Part shown: positions 27,709 through 39,115 of the stretch, piece by piece
Layout of the letters: every line of letters begins with the position of its first letter
How positions within the stretch are numbered: position 1 is the first letter of the stretch
Made by a program: the position numbers and the translations under genes
Notes under the pieces: model-generated
What the model was told of the DNA's origin: nothing
Seen by the model: the letters and a program-made list of their open reading frames with translations, nothing else
The model's database searches: none
NCBI RefSeq assembly: GCF_013358405.1
Contig: NZ_CP054836.1
Coordinates: 3,410,001 to 3,474,000, forward strand
Length of the DNA: 64,000 bases
Source: Oricola thermophila
GTDB taxonomy: Bacteria; Pseudomonadota; Alphaproteobacteria; Rhizobiales; Rhizobiaceae
Reading direction: 5' to 3'

Positions 27709-30699
27709 ATGGCACGCACCGACAAACTGAACGACATTTTCGCCTCCACTTCGTTCCTCTATGGCGGCAATGCCCATTATATCGAGGAACTCTACGCCCA
27801 GTATCAGGACAACCCTGCTTCAGTTCCGGTCGAGTGGCAGGCCTTTTTCGGCGACCTCCAGGACCGGCCCGAGGACGTGCGCAAGAACGCGCAGGGCGCC
27901 TCCTGGGAGCGCGACAACTGGCCGATCACCCCGAATGGCGAACTGACATCGGCGCTCGACGGCAACTGGGCCGAGGTCGAGGCGCACATGGGCGCGAAGC
28001 TGAAGGAGAAGGCGGAAGCCGCCGGCGCGACAACCGCCGAGGCCGACATCATGCAGGCGACGCGCGATTCCGTGCGCGCGATCATGATGATCCGCGCCTA
28101 CCGCATGCGCGGCCACCTGCACGCCAACCTGGACCCGCTCGGCCTCGCAGAGCCGAAGGAGGACTACAACGAGCTCGACCCGTCGTCCTACGGCTTCACG
28201 GAGGCGGACTACGACCGCAAGATCTTCATCGACAACGTTCTCGGGCTGGAATACGCCACCATCCCCGAGATGCTCGACATCCTGAAGCGGACCTACTGCT
28301 CGACCATCGGCGTGGAGTTCATGCACATCTCCAATCCGGAGGAGAAGGCATGGATCCAGCAGCGCATCGAGGGGCCCGACAAGGGCGTGACGTTCACGCC
28401 GAACGGCAAGAAGGCGATCCTGCAGAAGCTGGTCGAGGCGGAGGGCTTCGAGCAGTTCATCGACGTCAAGTACAAGGGTACCAAGCGCTTCGGCCTCGAC
28501 GGCGGCGAGTCGCTGATTCCCGCACTTGAACAGATCATCAAGCGCGGCGGCGCGATGGGGCTGAAGGACATCGTCCTCGGCATGGCCCACCGCGGCCGCC
28601 TCAACGTGCTCTCCCAGGTCATGGGCAAGCCGCACCGCGCCATCTTCCACGAGTTCAAGGGCGGCTCCTATCAGCCGGACGATGTCGAGGGGTCCGGCGA
28701 CGTGAAGTACCACCTCGGTGCCTCGTCGGACCGCGAGTTCGACGGCAACAAGGTGCACCTCTCGCTGACGGCCAACCCGTCGCACCTGGAAATTGTCGAT
28801 CCCGTGGTCATGGGCAAGGCGCGCGCCAAGCAGGACCAGCACGCCGGCGGCGCGCAGCGTCCCGAGGTCGTGGGGCTGGAGGAACGCTCCAAGGTGCTGC
28901 CGCTGCTCATCCACGGCGATGCGGCATTCGCAGGCCAGGGCGTGGTCGCGGAATGCCTCGGCCTGTCGGCGCTGCGCGGCCACCGCGTCGCCGGGACGGT
29001 GCATTTCATCATCAACAACCAGATCGGCTTCACCACCAATCCGCGCTTCTCGCGTTCCTCGCCCTACCCGTCCGACGTGGCGAAGATGATCGAGGCGCCG
29101 ATCTTCCACGTGAACGGCGACGATCCGGAAGCCGTGGTCTATGCGGCCAAGGTGGCCACCGAGTTCCGCATGCTGTTCCACAAGCCGGTCGTCATCGACA
29201 TGTTCTGCTACCGGCGGTTCGGTCACAACGAGGGCGATGAGCCCGCGTTCACCCAGCCGCTGATGTACAAGAAGATCCGCACCCACAAGACGACCGCGCA
29301 GCTCTATGCCGAGCAGCTGATCGCCGAGGGGCTGATCACCGTCGACGAATACGAGAAGATGAAGTCGGACTGGCGCGAGCATCTGGAAGCCGAGTTCCAG
29401 GCCGGCGACTCCTTCAAGCCGAACAAGGCCGACTGGCTTGACGGCAAGTGGTCGGGCCTGTCCAAGGCCGACAATGAGGACGAGCGTCGGCGCGGCAAGA
29501 CGGCCGTGCCGATGAAGACCCTCAAGGAGATCGGGAAGAAGCTGACCCAGGTTCCCGAGGGCTTCAACGTCCACCGCACCATCAAGCGGTTCATGGACAA
29601 CCGTGCCAAGATGATCGAGACCGGCGAGGGCATCGACTGGGCGACGGCGGAGGCGCTGGCCTTCGGCTCGCTGTGCCACGAGGGCTACGGCGTGCGCCTG
29701 TCGGGGCAGGACTGCGAGCGCGGCACCTTCTCGCAGCGCCACTCGGTCCTCTACGACCAGGAGACCGAGAGCCGCTACGTGCCGCTGAACAGCATCTCGC
29801 CGGCCCAGGGGCGCTACGAGGTCATCAACTCGATGCTGTCGGAAGAGGCGGTCCTCGGCTTCGAATACGGCTACTCGCTGGCCGAGCCCAACGGGCTGAC
29901 GCTGTGGGAGGCGCAGTTCGGCGACTTCGCCAACGGTGCACAGGTTGTCTTCGACCAGTTCATCTCGTCGGGCGAGCGCAAGTGGCTGCGCATGACCGGC
30001 CTCGTCTGCCTGCTGCCGCACGGCTACGAGGGCCAGGGGCCGGAACACTCGTCGGCACGCCTCGAGCGCTTCCTGCAGATGTGCGCCGAGGACAACATGC
30101 AGGTCGCGAACTGCACCACGCCGGCCAACTACTTCCACATCCTGCGCCGGCAGCTGAAGCGCGACTTCCGCAAGCCGCTCATCCTGATGACGCCGAAATC
30201 GCTGCTGCGTCACAAGCGGGCCGTCTCGTCGCTTTCCGAGATGTCCGGCGAGAGCGCGTTCCACCGGCTGCTGTGGGACGATGCGGAATACCGCAAGGAT
30301 TCCAAGACCAAGCTGGTGACGGATTCGAAGATCCGCCGCGTCGTGATGTGTACCGGCAAGGTCTATTACGACCTTTACGAGGAGCGCGAGGCGCGCGGCA
30401 TCGACGACATCTATCTCCTGCGCCTGGAACAGCTCTATCCGTTCCCGGCCAAGGCGCTGATCACCGAACTGTCGCGCTTCAAGAACGCCGACATGGTCTG
30501 GTGCCAGGAAGAGCCGAAGAACATGGGCGCATGGTCGTTCATCGATCCGTATCTCGAATGGGTGCTTGCCCACATCAATGCCAAGCACCAGCGCGTGCGC
30601 TATACGGGCCGCCCCGCCGCGGCCTCGCCGGCGACGGGCCTGATGTCGAAACACAAGGAACAGCTTGCCGCCTTCCTCGAGGACGCCCTCGGAGAATGA
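27709..30699 (+). CDS. sucA: 2-oxoglutarate dehydrogenase E1 component
   Basis: This thiamine diphosphate-dependent E1 decarboxylates 2-oxoglutarate and transfers the succinyl group to lipoyl-E2. The length of 996 is typical of rhizobial SucA. The N-terminal segment SFLYGGNAHYIEELYAQYQ is the E2-binding region, with GMAHRGRLNVL, IINNQIGFTTNPRFSRSS and CYRRFGHNEGDEPAFTQPLM in the catalytic core. The ATG at 27709 follows AAAAGG; an in-frame GTG at 27700 is a minor alternative. It is followed by sucB at 43 bases. Confidence 0.97.
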   Translation: MARTDKLNDIFASTSFLYGGNAHYIEELYAQYQDNPASVPVEWQAFFGDLQDRPEDVRKNAQGASWERDNWPITPNGELTSALDGNWAEVEAHMGAKLKEKAEAAGATTAEADIMQATRDSVRAIMMIRAYRMRGHLHANLDPLGLAEPKEDYNELDPSSYGFTEADYDRKIFIDNVLGLEYATIPEMLDILKRTYCSTIGVEFMHISNPEEKAWIQQRIEGPDKGVTFTPNGKKAILQKLVEAEGFEQFIDVKYKGTKRFGLDGGESLIPALEQIIKRGGAMGLKDIVLGMAHRGRLNVLSQVMGKPHRAIFHEFKGGSYQPDDVEGSGDVKYHLGASSDREFDGNKVHLSLTANPSHLEIVDPVVMGKARAKQDQHAGGAQRPEVVGLEERSKVLPLLIHGDAAFAGQGVVAECLGLSALRGHRVAGTVHFIINNQIGFTTNPRFSRSSPYPSDVAKMIEAPIFHVNGDDPEAVVYAAKVATEFRMLFHKPVVIDMFCYRRFGHNEGDEPAFTQPLMYKKIRTHKTTAQLYAEQLIAEGLITVDEYEKMKSDWREHLEAEFQAGDSFKPNKADWLDGKWSGLSKADNEDERRRGKTAVPMKTLKEIGKKLTQVPEGFNVHRTIKRFMDNRAKMIETGEGIDWATAEALAFGSLCHEGYGVRLSGQDCERGTFSQRHSVLYDQETESRYVPLNSISPAQGRYEVINSMLSEEAVLGFEYGYSLAEPNGLTLWEAQFGDFANGAQVVFDQFISSGERKWLRMTGLVCLLPHGYEGQGPEHSSARLERFLQMCAEDNMQVANCTTPANYFHILRRQLKRDFRKPLILMTPKSLLRHKRAVSSLSEMSGESAFHRLLWDDAEYRKDSKTKLVTDSKIRRVVMCTGKVYYDLYEEREARGIDDIYLLRLEQLYPFPAKALITELSRFKNADMVWCQEEPKNMGAWSFIDPYLEWVLAHINAKHQRVRYTGRPAAASPATGLMSKHKEQLAAFLEDALGE

Positions 30700-30742
30700 C
30701 GGCACGACCGGAACCCCGACTTTGACCTGGAAAGACTGAACA

Positions 30743-31969
<1,227 letters not shown>

Positions 31970-32038
31970 TCCCGCCGTCGCGGACAGGGACAGAACTCAA
32001 TCGACCGTCAGGCGCGAAACGCGCGGAAAGGACAAGAA

Positions 32039-33448
32039 ATGGCCTATGACGTTGTGGTGATCGGATCGGGACCGGGCGGCTATGTATGCGCCATCAAGTG
32101 CGCGCAGCTCGGCCTGAAGACCGCGATCGTGGAAAAACGCGACACGCTGGGCGGCACCTGCCTGAACATCGGCTGCATCCCGTCCAAGGCACTGCTGCAG
32201 GCGTCGGAGCAATTCGTCGCGGCCGAACACACGCTGCCGAAGATGGGCGTGAAGGTGGGCAAGCCGAAACTCGACCTGAAGGCGATGATGGCGCACAAGG
32301 ACGCCACCGTGAAGGCCAATGTCGACGGCGTCGCCTTCCTGATGAAGAAGAACAAGGTCGACGTGCTGCGGGGCACCGGCAAGGTGCTCGGCGAGGGCAA
32401 GATCTCCGTGACCGGGGACGACGGCAAGGCCAAGGACATCGAGGCGAAAAACATCGTCATCGCCACCGGCTCCGATGTCGCCGGCATTCCCGGCGTCGAT
32501 GTCGAATTCGACGAGAAGGTGATCGTGTCGTCCACCGGCGCGCTGGCGCTTGAAAAGGTGCCGGGCCGCCTGGTGGTCGTCGGCGGCGGCGTGATCGGCC
32601 TTGAGCTCGGCTCGGTATGGAAGCGCCTCGGCGCGGAAGTCACCGTGGTCGAGTATCTCGACACGATTCTCGGCGGCATGGACGGCGAGGTGTCTAAGCA
32701 GTTCCAGCGGATGCTGGAAAAACAGGGCATGACGTTCAATCTCGGTGCGAAGGTCACCGCGGTCAACAAGACGGCCAAGGGCGCGGAAGTCACTTTCGAA
32801 CCGGCCAAGGGCGGCGACGCGCAGACCGTGGCCGCGGATGTCGTGCTGGTCGCGACGGGGCGCAAGCCCTACACGGAGGGCCTCGGACTGGAGAAGGCGG
32901 GGGTCGTGCTGGACGAGCGCGGCCGCGTCCAGGTCAACGAGCACTGGCAGACCTCAATCACCGGCGTCTATGCCATCGGCGACGTGGTCGCCGGCCCGAT
33001 GCTGGCGCACAAGGCCGAGGACGAAGGCATGGCGGTGGCCGAGGTCATTGCCGGCCAGCACGGGCACGTGAACTATGACGTGATTCCCGGCGTGGTCTAT
33101 ACCGAGCCGGAAGTCGCCTCCGTCGGCAAGACCGAGGAAGAGCTGAAGAAGGCCGGCATCGAGTATGTCTCCGGCAAGTTCCCGTTCACCGCCAATGGCC
33201 GCGCGCGCGCCATGCTGGCGACAGACGGCTTCGTCAAGATCCTCGCCGACAAGAAGACGGACCGCGTGCTCGGCGTGCACATGGTCGGTCACGGCGTCGG
33301 CGAGATGATCCACGAGGCGGCGGTGCTGATGGAGTTCGGCGGATCGTCGGAAGACCTGGCACGGACCTGCCATGCGCATCCGACCCTGTCCGAAGCCGTG
33401 CGGGAGTCGGCGCTGGCGACCGCTTTCGGCAAGCCGATCCACATGTGA
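32039..33448 (+). CDS. lpdA: dihydrolipoyl dehydrogenase (E3)
   Basis: This FAD-dependent E3 reoxidises the lipoyl group of the 2-oxoglutarate dehydrogenase complex. The 469-residue protein has [17 protein letters not shown] near the N-terminus, the redox disulfide [13 protein letters not shown] (C41, C46), a second nucleotide-binding motif [15 protein letters not shown], and the catalytic histidine-glutamate segment [13 protein letters not shown]. It is the last gene of the mdh-suc operon and is followed by a strong terminator. Confidence 0.97.
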   Translation: MAYDVVVIGSGPGGYVCAIKCAQLGLKTAIVEKRDTLGGTCLNIGCIPSKALLQASEQFVAAEHTLPKMGVKVGKPKLDLKAMMAHKDATVKANVDGVAFLMKKNKVDVLRGTGKVLGEGKISVTGDDGKAKDIEAKNIVIATGSDVAGIPGVDVEFDEKVIVSSTGALALEKVPGRLVVVGGGVIGLELGSVWKRLGAEVTVVEYLDTILGGMDGEVSKQFQRMLEKQGMTFNLGAKVTAVNKTAKGAEVTFEPAKGGDAQTVAADVVLVATGRKPYTEGLGLEKAGVVLDERGRVQVNEHWQTSITGVYAIGDVVAGPMLAHKAEDEGMAVAEVIAGQHGHVNYDVIPGVVYTEPEVASVGKTEEELKKAGIEYVSGKFPFTANGRARAMLATDGFVKILADKKTDRVLGVHMVGHGVGEMIHEAAVLMEFGGSSEDLARTCHAHPTLSEAVRESALATAFGKPIHM

Positions 33449-33502
33449 CGGCCATCCGAAAAAGTAAACAAGACTTAACGGTTTTGTTGCAGATTGTAGA
33501 AA

Positions 33503-33537
33503 GACGGTGAGCGCATCGTGCGCTCACCGTCTTTTTC
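33503..33537 (+). terminator. intrinsic terminator of the mdh-suc-lpdA operon
   Basis: GACGGTGAGCGCA-TCG-TGCGCTCACCGTC is a perfect 13-base-pair stem extended by flanking A-T pairs, followed by TTTTTC. This is the strongest terminator in the window. It also shows that the GTG at 33518 inside the hairpin is not the start of the following gene. Confidence 0.95.
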
Positions 33538-33553
33538 ACGAGGATACGGGATC

Positions 33554-34339
33554 TTGTTCACTCCATGCCGACGGGCCGGCCAGCCGGCGACAACACTGCT
33601 TGCCGCCTTCCTCCTGGCCGGCGTCGCGCCTTCCATGGCCGGCGACATGCCGCCGGGCATCGAGTTCGAGCTTGGCGGCGGGGGCGCTGTCGCGCCGCGC
33701 TACGAAAGCTCGTCGGAATATCTGGTCAGCCCGTTTCCCACCTTCCGGCTGAAGCGTCTGACCTTCTCCAACGGCTTCCAGATCGGGGGCGGTGACGGCA
33801 TGGGTCTGTCGCCATATCCGTCCTTCAATTTTCGCGGCGCGCGCAAGGCCGCCGACACGCCGGCCCTGGCCGGCCTCGCCGACGTCGATGCAGCGGTCGA
33901 GCTGGGTCTCGGACTGTCCTATGCGACACCTGGCTTCCGGGTGTTCGGCGAGGTGCGCCGGGGCGTCACCGGGCATGACGGCATGGTCGGCGAAATCGGC
34001 GCGGATCTCGTGGCCCGTCCGGGCGACCGGCTGACACTGGCCGCCGGGCCGCGCGCCTCGTTCGCAGACGCGGAATACATGGATACCTATTTCGGCGTCA
34101 CGGCAGCCGAGGCGATTGCATCGGGCATGCCGCAATTCGATGCGCGGTCCGGTTTCAAGTCCTACGGACTGGCGGCCTCGGCGCGCTTCGACCTGTCGGA
34201 GAACTGGGCGCTGGAAGGGAGCGCGCGCTATGACCGGCTGACGGGCGATGCCGCCAATTCCCCGGTAACCGGCGCCGGTTCCCGGAACCAGTTCGGTTTC
34301 CGCCTCGGCCTCACGCGCAGCTTCCGGATCGATTTCTAG
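33554..34339 (+). CDS. MipA/OmpV-family outer-membrane protein
   Basis: This is a predicted beta-barrel protein of 261 residues. A signal peptide spans about residues 1-29 (ending APSMA). The mature part alternates amphipathic strands, with SSEYLVSPFPTFRLKRL near the start, FGVTAAEAIASG in the middle, and a C-terminal phenylalanine (RSFRIDF) typical of Bam-inserted proteins. MipA in E. coli is a scaffold for murein enzymes; OmpV is a porin-like protein. The TTG at 33554 behind GAGGA is preferred because the longer frame starts inside the lpdA terminator. Confidence 0.82.
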   Translation: MFTPCRRAGQPATTLLAAFLLAGVAPSMAGDMPPGIEFELGGGGAVAPRYESSSEYLVSPFPTFRLKRLTFSNGFQIGGGDGMGLSPYPSFNFRGARKAADTPALAGLADVDAAVELGLGLSYATPGFRVFGEVRRGVTGHDGMVGEIGADLVARPGDRLTLAAGPRASFADAEYMDTYFGVTAAEAIASGMPQFDARSGFKSYGLAASARFDLSENWALEGSARYDRLTGDAANSPVTGAGSRNQFGFRLGLTRSFRIDF

Positions 34340-34381
34340 AGACAGGCGGATCCTGCCGGCCGCCGCGACGGCAAGAAAAGG

Positions 34382-34418
34382 CCCGACGTTTCGGTGAAAC
34401 GCCGGGTTGGAGTTTTCT
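34382..34418. terminator. bidirectional terminator between convergent genes
   Basis: CGTTTC-GGT-GAAACG is flanked by CCCG/CGGG pairing (one mismatch between), with AGTTTTC on the plus side and GCCTTTTCTTG on the minus side. It can end both the MipA gene and the small minus-strand gene. Confidence 0.7.
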
Positions 34419-34434
34419 GGAGATCAGCCGACGT

Positions 34435-34632
34435 TCAGGCTTTCTGCCATGCGTCGAGATATTTGATCAGCCACGCATCGACCGGAATTTCCGCTGTCTG
34501 CACCTTCTTCAGTGCATGCAGGTCGACAGGTGTCTGGTTTTTCGCGACGGTCTCGTGCATCGGACAGGCAACCGCGCTGCCGGCAACGAAGAGAACGGTC
34601 GCAAGTCCAAGGCCCAGTGCTTTGATAGACAT
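34435..34632 (-). CDS. small exported protein of unknown function
   Basis: This protein has 65 residues with a signal peptide (MSIKALGLGLATVLFVAGSA). The first residues of the mature part are ACPMHETVAKNQTP, so cleavage could leave a free cysteine, or a weak lipobox could be used. The rest is a short charged, partly helical region (VDLHALKKVQTAEIPVDAW). The start at 34632 is supported by an AAGGAG ribosome-binding site eight bases upstream. The gene sits alone on the minus strand before a bidirectional terminator. I do not recognise a family. Confidence 0.7.
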   Translation of the reverse strand: MSIKALGLGLATVLFVAGSAVACPMHETVAKNQTPVDLHALKKVQTAEIPVDAWLIKYLDAWQKA

Positions 34633-34797
34633 GCGCTGCTCCTTTTCCCGGCCCGGAACAATTCGGGCTCCCCACAGGTTAACGCAAGGTGAGGTTTTCG
34701 CCAAGGGTGGAGCCGATCACGAATTCGCGCGTCACCCGGCCGGTATTGCCGGAATGTCTCCGGCCGCATTTCGGCCGTTGCGGCTGCGGGGACGGCG

Positions 34798-35874
34798 TCA
34801 GTAGACCGGCGTGACCGTGTAGCCGGCCTCTTCGAGCAGGGCGGCGATGCCCTTCTCGCCGGGCAGGTGCAGCGCGCCGACGGCGACGAAGGCGCCGCCC
34901 GCATCGAACAGCGGTCGCGCGCGCTTCACCATGGTCTCGTTGCGGACATGGACCATGGTTTCCTCGAATTCCGCATAGCCGGCGTCGGTGTCCCCGCCGG
35001 AAACGTCCGCCGTCACCCAGCGCAGCATCGGCCACACGGCGCCGGTCCGCCCCTCGGCGTAAAGCGCGATCATGGTCTCGATGACGTCGTCCACCCGGTC
35101 ACCGAGCCGGAGCGAGTCGACGAGGCCGCTGACGTGGAACTCCATGGGCAGCGAGGCCATGGCCTCGAACTGCTCGACGATCGTCTCCAGGCCGACCAGG
35201 TCCTTGCCCTCGCGCTCGGCGTCCTGGGCGAGCCTGATGTCGAGGAAGGGCTGGCCTTCCTTCTTGCGTTCCATCTCGCATTCCGGCAGCGCCACCATGG
35301 CGGTGATCAGCCAGGGCTTCATGCGTTCGACCAGCGCCAGCTGCACGCCGCGCTCGGCCAGTCCCTGCTCGAGGATCGCGCGCTGCCCCTCGTCGAGATA
35401 GTCCGACAGGCCCTTACCGTCGGTGAACATGGTCAGTTCCGGCTTGGAGAACAGCGCCATCTGCGCCTTGGCCGGATCGAGGATCTCGGTCGATTCGATG
35501 GCGACCGCGCGCGCTTTCGCGAAGGCGGCCTCGGCCGCCGGCGGCATGGCGGTCACGCGCGGATCCGTCAGGTGCATGGTGCCGAACAGCCAGGACGGCT
35601 CCACGCCGTCCTTCTCGACGCGGAACAGGAGCGTGTCGCCGTTGACCGTCCTTGCCGCCTCCTCCAGGAGCGCCGCATAGGCGTCCGGGTCATCGTGCTG
35701 CATCTCGATGAGCAGGTTCTCCCCGCCGCACGCCTCGGCGGACGCCGCCGGCAGGGCCTGGGCGGCGACAAACAGGACCACGAGAAAGCTCGCGACGAAG
35801 AGCGCGTTGGCAAGGCCAAGCGCGGCGAGAATCGGTCCGGACAGGCGGTCCAGGTAAGCGGTGATGCCATTCAT
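34798..35874 (-). CDS. TraB/GumN-family protein
   Basis: This 358-residue protein has an N-terminal membrane anchor or signal sequence (about 20-42) and the TraB/GumN motifs SWLFGTMHLTDPRV near residue 90 and FVAVGALHLPGEKGIAALLEEAGYTV at the C-terminus. The TraB fold is shared with the peptide-pheromone inactivator TraB and GumN; related TIKI proteins are metalloproteases. Conserved GTMHL and GALHL fit a metal-binding hydrolase. The ATG at 35874 gives the hydrophobic N-terminus expected for export. The gene lies downstream of xerC on the same strand, 62 bases away. Confidence 0.85.
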   Translation of the reverse strand: MNGITAYLDRLSGPILAALGLANALFVASFLVVLFVAAQALPAASAEACGGENLLIEMQHDDPDAYAALLEEAARTVNGDTLLFRVEKDGVEPSWLFGTMHLTDPRVTAMPPAAEAAFAKARAVAIESTEILDPAKAQMALFSKPELTMFTDGKGLSDYLDEGQRAILEQGLAERGVQLALVERMKPWLITAMVALPECEMERKKEGQPFLDIRLAQDAEREGKDLVGLETIVEQFEAMASLPMEFHVSGLVDSLRLGDRVDDVIETMIALYAEGRTGAVWPMLRWVTADVSGGDTDAGYAEFEETMVHVRNETMVKRARPLFDAGGAFVAVGALHLPGEKGIAALLEEAGYTVTPVY

Positions 35875-35936
35875 GGGCGGGACGCTAGCCGAAAATGCCG
35901 ACGAATCCGTTAAGACGGCTCCGTGAATGCAGGGTT

Positions 35937-36884
35937 TCAGGCGCGCGGATGAGCCTTGCGGTAGATGTCCAGCAGTCGCGCCGTGTCGACGCCGGTATAG
36001 ACCTGCGTGGTCGAGAGGCTGGCATGGCCGAGAAGTTCCTGGATCGTGCGCAGGTCTCCGCCGTTGCCGAGCAGGTGCGTGGCGAAGGAGTGGCGCAGCG
36101 CATGCGGCGTGGCGGTCTCGGGCAGGCCGAGCGCGCTCCTGAGCCTGCGCATGTCGCGCTGCAGGACGGCTGCCCGCAGCGGCCCTCCGCGGGCGCCCCG
36201 GAATAGCGGCTCGCCGGCCGCCAGATCCCAGGGACAAAGCCGGCGATAGAGTTCCGTGGCGTCGAAGACCACCGGCAGCAGCGGTACCATGCGCGTCTTG
36301 TTTCCCTTGCCGGTGACGCGAAGCGCGCGCTCGCGACGGTCGCAAAGGGCTTCGCCGGTCAGCGACAACGCCTCCCCGATACGCAGGCCGCAACCGTAAA
36401 GCAGCGTCAGGACGGCGGCATTGCGGGCGGCGATCCACGGTTCCTCGTTGAGCTGTTCCGAGGCGTCGACCACGCGCAGCGCGTCGGAGGCGGTCAGCGG
36501 CTTGGGCAGGGACTTCGGCTGGCGCGGCGCGCGCATGGACGTGACGGCGGCGGCGTTGGCCAGCCCCTCGCGCTCGAGATAGCGCATGAAGGAACGTATG
36601 CCGGCAAGACCGCGTCCCAGCGTGCGGGCACCCGCGCCGCCGGCGCGGCGGCGGGTCAGGAAGGCGCGGAAATCGAGCGATTTCAGCCCGGCGACGTCGG
36701 CCAGTCCCGGGGGAGCGCCCAGGTGCTCCGTCAGGAAGGCGAGGAACTGGCGCGTGTCGCGCTCATAGGCCTCGATCGTCTTGTCGGCCAGCCGCCGCTC
36801 CGACGCAAGGCGGTCCAGCCAGGTCTTGCGCGCAGCCGCGAGATCCGGCCTGGCATTGACGAGAAGTGCATCGGTTTCGGTCAT
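35937..36884 (-). CDS. xerC: tyrosine recombinase XerC
   Basis: XerC acts with XerD at dif sites to resolve chromosome dimers. The 315-residue protein has a SAM-like N-terminal domain and the catalytic set R168 (GCGLRIGEAL), K193 (TGKGNKTRMVPL), H261/R264 (HALRHSFATHLL), H287 (LLGHASLSTTQVYT) and nucleophile Y296. Length and sequence suit a chromosomal XerC rather than an integrase of a mobile element, and no att repeats or element genes are nearby. It is divergent from rimM; the start at 36884 is the first ATG with family-like sequence. Confidence 0.93.
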   Translation of the reverse strand: MTETDALLVNARPDLAAARKTWLDRLASERRLADKTIEAYERDTRQFLAFLTEHLGAPPGLADVAGLKSLDFRAFLTRRRAGGAGARTLGRGLAGIRSFMRYLEREGLANAAAVTSMRAPRQPKSLPKPLTASDALRVVDASEQLNEEPWIAARNAAVLTLLYGCGLRIGEALSLTGEALCDRRERALRVTGKGNKTRMVPLLPVVFDATELYRRLCPWDLAAGEPLFRGARGGPLRAAVLQRDMRRLRSALGLPETATPHALRHSFATHLLGNGGDLRTIQELLGHASLSTTQVYTGVDTARLLDIYRKAHPRA

Positions 36885-36981
36885 GTCCGCATATTGCCCG
36901 GCAATGGTTACCGGGCGATTGCAGCGCTTGGCGCGAAACCCAAAAGGCTGTATCGCGTGCGCGGCAGACACGGAGTGACGA

Positions 36982-37554
36982 ATGGGAAAGCCGGACAATC
37001 CCGTCCTGATGGGGGTCATCGGCGCGCCGCACGGCGTGCGCGGCGAGCTGCGCGTGAAATCCTACACCGCGGATCCGCTGGCGCTCGGCGATTACGGCAC
37101 GCTCTACGATGCGCAGGGACGCGCCTTCGACGTCACCGACATTCGCCCGGCAAAGACCGTTGTCGTCGTCCGCTTCGCGCAGGTGACCGACCGCGCCCAG
37201 GCCGAGGCGCTGAACGGCGTCGAGCTCTATATCGACCGCGACCAGCTTCCCGACGAGGCGCTGGACGAGGACGAGTTCTTCGTCGCCGACCTGGTCGGCC
37301 TGGACGCGCTGGACGAGAATGGCGCGAGGATCGGGGAGGTGATCGCCGTGCACAATTTCGGCGCCGGCGACCTGCTGGAGATCGCACCGTCCACCGCATC
37401 GGGAGGGATCGCGCGCAAGCGCGCCTTCCTGGTTGAGTTCTCGCGCGAGACCGTGCCCACGATCGACTTCGAGGCCGGCACGCTGACGCTGATCCGCCCC
37501 GGGGAGATCGAGGCGCGGGGGCCCGGGAACGGCGAAGGGGACGAAGGGGCATGA
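36982..37554 (+). CDS. rimM: 16S rRNA processing protein RimM
   Basis: RimM is a 30S maturation factor that binds S19 and the 16S 3' domain. The 190-residue protein has the N-terminal RimM domain ([20 protein letters not shown]) and a C-terminal PRC barrel ([14 protein letters not shown]). The stop overlaps the trmD start as ATGA, so the two are coupled. In this genome rimM-trmD-rplS is separated from rpsP by the TCA gene block. Confidence 0.96.
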   Translation: MGKPDNPVLMGVIGAPHGVRGELRVKSYTADPLALGDYGTLYDAQGRAFDVTDIRPAKTVVVVRFAQVTDRAQAEALNGVELYIDRDQLPDEALDEDEFFVADLVGLDALDENGARIGEVIAVHNFGAGDLLEIAPSTASGGIARKRAFLVEFSRETVPTIDFEAGTLTLIRPGEIEARGPGNGEGDEGA

Positions 37555-38255
37555 GTTTCCGCGCGACCGTTCTCACCCTCTATCCGGACATGTTCCCGGG
37601 CACGCTGGGCCAGGCGCTGGCCGGCCGGGCGCTTTCGCAGGGCACATGGGACCTGCAAACGGTGCAGATCCGCGACTACGCCACCGACAGGCATCGCAGC
37701 GTCGACGACACGCCGGCCGGCGGCGGAGCGGGCATGGTGATGCGCGCCGACGTTCTTGCCGCCGCTCTCGACGCCAATGCCGGGCCCGACGATCCGCGCC
37801 CGCGCCTGCTGATGAGCCCGCGCGGAAAGCCGCTGACCCAGAAGCGCGTGCGCGCGCTGGCCGAGGGCCCCGGCGTCGTCATCGTCTGCGGCCGCTTCGA
37901 GGGCGTCGACCAGCGCGTCATCGACGGGCGCGACCTCGAGGAAGTCTCGATCGGCGACTACGTGCTGTCGGGCGGCGAGGTGGCGGCGCAGGTCGTCCTC
38001 GACGCGGTGATCCGCCTGCTGCCGGGCGTGATGGGGAATGCCGAATCGGGCGAGACGGAGAGCTTCGAGGACGGCTTGCTGGAACACCCGCACTATACCC
38101 GCCCGGCGGAGTGGGAAGGCCGGACCATCCCGGAAGTGCTGACCTCCGGCAACCATGCGAAGATCGGGAAATGGCGCCGGGAGCGGGCGGAGGAACTGAC
38201 GCGGGAAAGGCGGCCGGACCTTCTTGCGCCCCGAAAGGATGACGAGGGGGCGTGA
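37551..38255 (+). CDS. trmD: tRNA (guanine-N1-)-methyltransferase
   Basis: TrmD methylates G37 of tRNAs and prevents frameshifting. The 234-residue SPOUT-fold protein shows the knot region ([20 protein letters not shown], ending [19 protein letters not shown]) and the N-terminal [19 protein letters not shown]. The start codon overlaps the rimM stop by four bases. A 174-base leader separates it from rplS, long for this operon. Confidence 0.97.
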   Translation: MSFRATVLTLYPDMFPGTLGQALAGRALSQGTWDLQTVQIRDYATDRHRSVDDTPAGGGAGMVMRADVLAAALDANAGPDDPRPRLLMSPRGKPLTQKRVRALAEGPGVVIVCGRFEGVDQRVIDGRDLEEVSIGDYVLSGGEVAAQVVLDAVIRLLPGVMGNAESGETESFEDGLLEHPHYTRPAEWEGRTIPEVLTSGNHAKIGKWRRERAEELTRERRPDLLAPRKDDEGA

Positions 38256-38429
38256 CAAATGCCTCGTTCTCCTGTATGGACGCGCGGAATTCGGGCGGCA
38301 TGTCCCGATCTCAACAGCAATTACGAGCTCGTGAAAACGCTCCGGCCCTCGGGCCAGGCATGACGGTCTTCGCACTTTCTGCCCATTGTGAGCGCTCTGG
38401 CGGTTCAAAAGAACAAGAGGAATGGAACA

Positions 38430-38960
38430 ATGACGGACATCATCCGCCAGCTCGAGGCCGAACAGGCCGCCAAGATTCTCGAAAAGCGCAAGCTCCCGGA
38501 GTTCTCCCCGGGCGATACCGTTCGCGTGCAGGTGCGCGTCACGGAAGGCAAGCGCACCCGTCTGCAGGCCTATGAGGGCGTGTGCATCGCGCGTTCCGGC
38601 GCCGGCTTCAACGAGAACTTCACTGTGCGCAAGATTTCCTATGGCGAGGGCGTGGAGCGCGTGTTCCCGGTCTACTCGCCGCTGGTCGAGGCCGTCGAGG
38701 TGGTGCGTCGAGGCAAGGTGCGCCGGGCCAAGCTCTATTACATGCGCGGCCTGACGGGCAAGAAGGCCCGCATCAGCGAGAACACCAATGCCCGTTCCCG
38801 CAAGCTGAACGAGGAAGAGCGCCAGAAGATGCTCGACGAGAAGGCGCGTCTCGAGGCCGAGAAGATCGCCGCTGCGGAAGCGCTGGCCGCCGAAAAGGCT
38901 GCCGAGGAGGCCGCGAAGGCCGCCGAGGCCGAGGCTCCGGCAGAAGAGAACAACGCGTAA
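38430..38960 (+). CDS. rplS: 50S ribosomal protein L19
   Basis: L19 sits at the 30S-50S interface. The first 115 residues match the family ([51 protein letters not shown] block, [10 protein letters not shown]). The last 55 residues are an alanine/glutamate/lysine-rich extension resembling that of S16 here. The ATG at 38430 is preceded by AGAGGA. A terminator follows within 30 bases. Confidence 0.97.
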   Translation: MTDIIRQLEAEQAAKILEKRKLPEFSPGDTVRVQVRVTEGKRTRLQAYEGVCIARSGAGFNENFTVRKISYGEGVERVFPVYSPLVEAVEVVRRGKVRRAKLYYMRGLTGKKARISENTNARSRKLNEEERQKMLDEKARLEAEKIAAAEALAAEKAAEEAAKAAEAEAPAEENNA

Positions 38961-38987
38961 GGATTTTCTGCGTCCTGCAGGTTAGTC

Positions 38988-39016
38988 AAGGCGGGCTTTC
39001 AGCCCGCCTTTTCTTT
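38988..39016 (+). terminator. intrinsic terminator after rplS
   Basis: AAGGCGGGCT-TTC-AGCCCGCCTT is a perfect 10-base-pair stem followed by TTCTTT. It closes the rimM-trmD-rplS unit. Confidence 0.88.
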
Positions 39017-39115
39017 GCGATTCGCGCGCCGGCGCTTGATCCCGCAGGGTTTTTCTTGCCAGTGTCTCGCCCGGGGCCGGACGCGCATCCGCGCCCGGCA
39101 TGAATGGAGGCTGTC

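Noticed and set aside
33518..33553. GTG start for the MipA-family gene
   Set aside because: It lies inside the lpdA terminator hairpin; the TTG at 33554 has a GAGGA site.
35937..36884. Tyrosine recombinase as the integrase of a mobile element
   Set aside because: The protein looks like XerC, no flanking direct repeats, tRNA or element genes are seen, and the neighbours are core genes.
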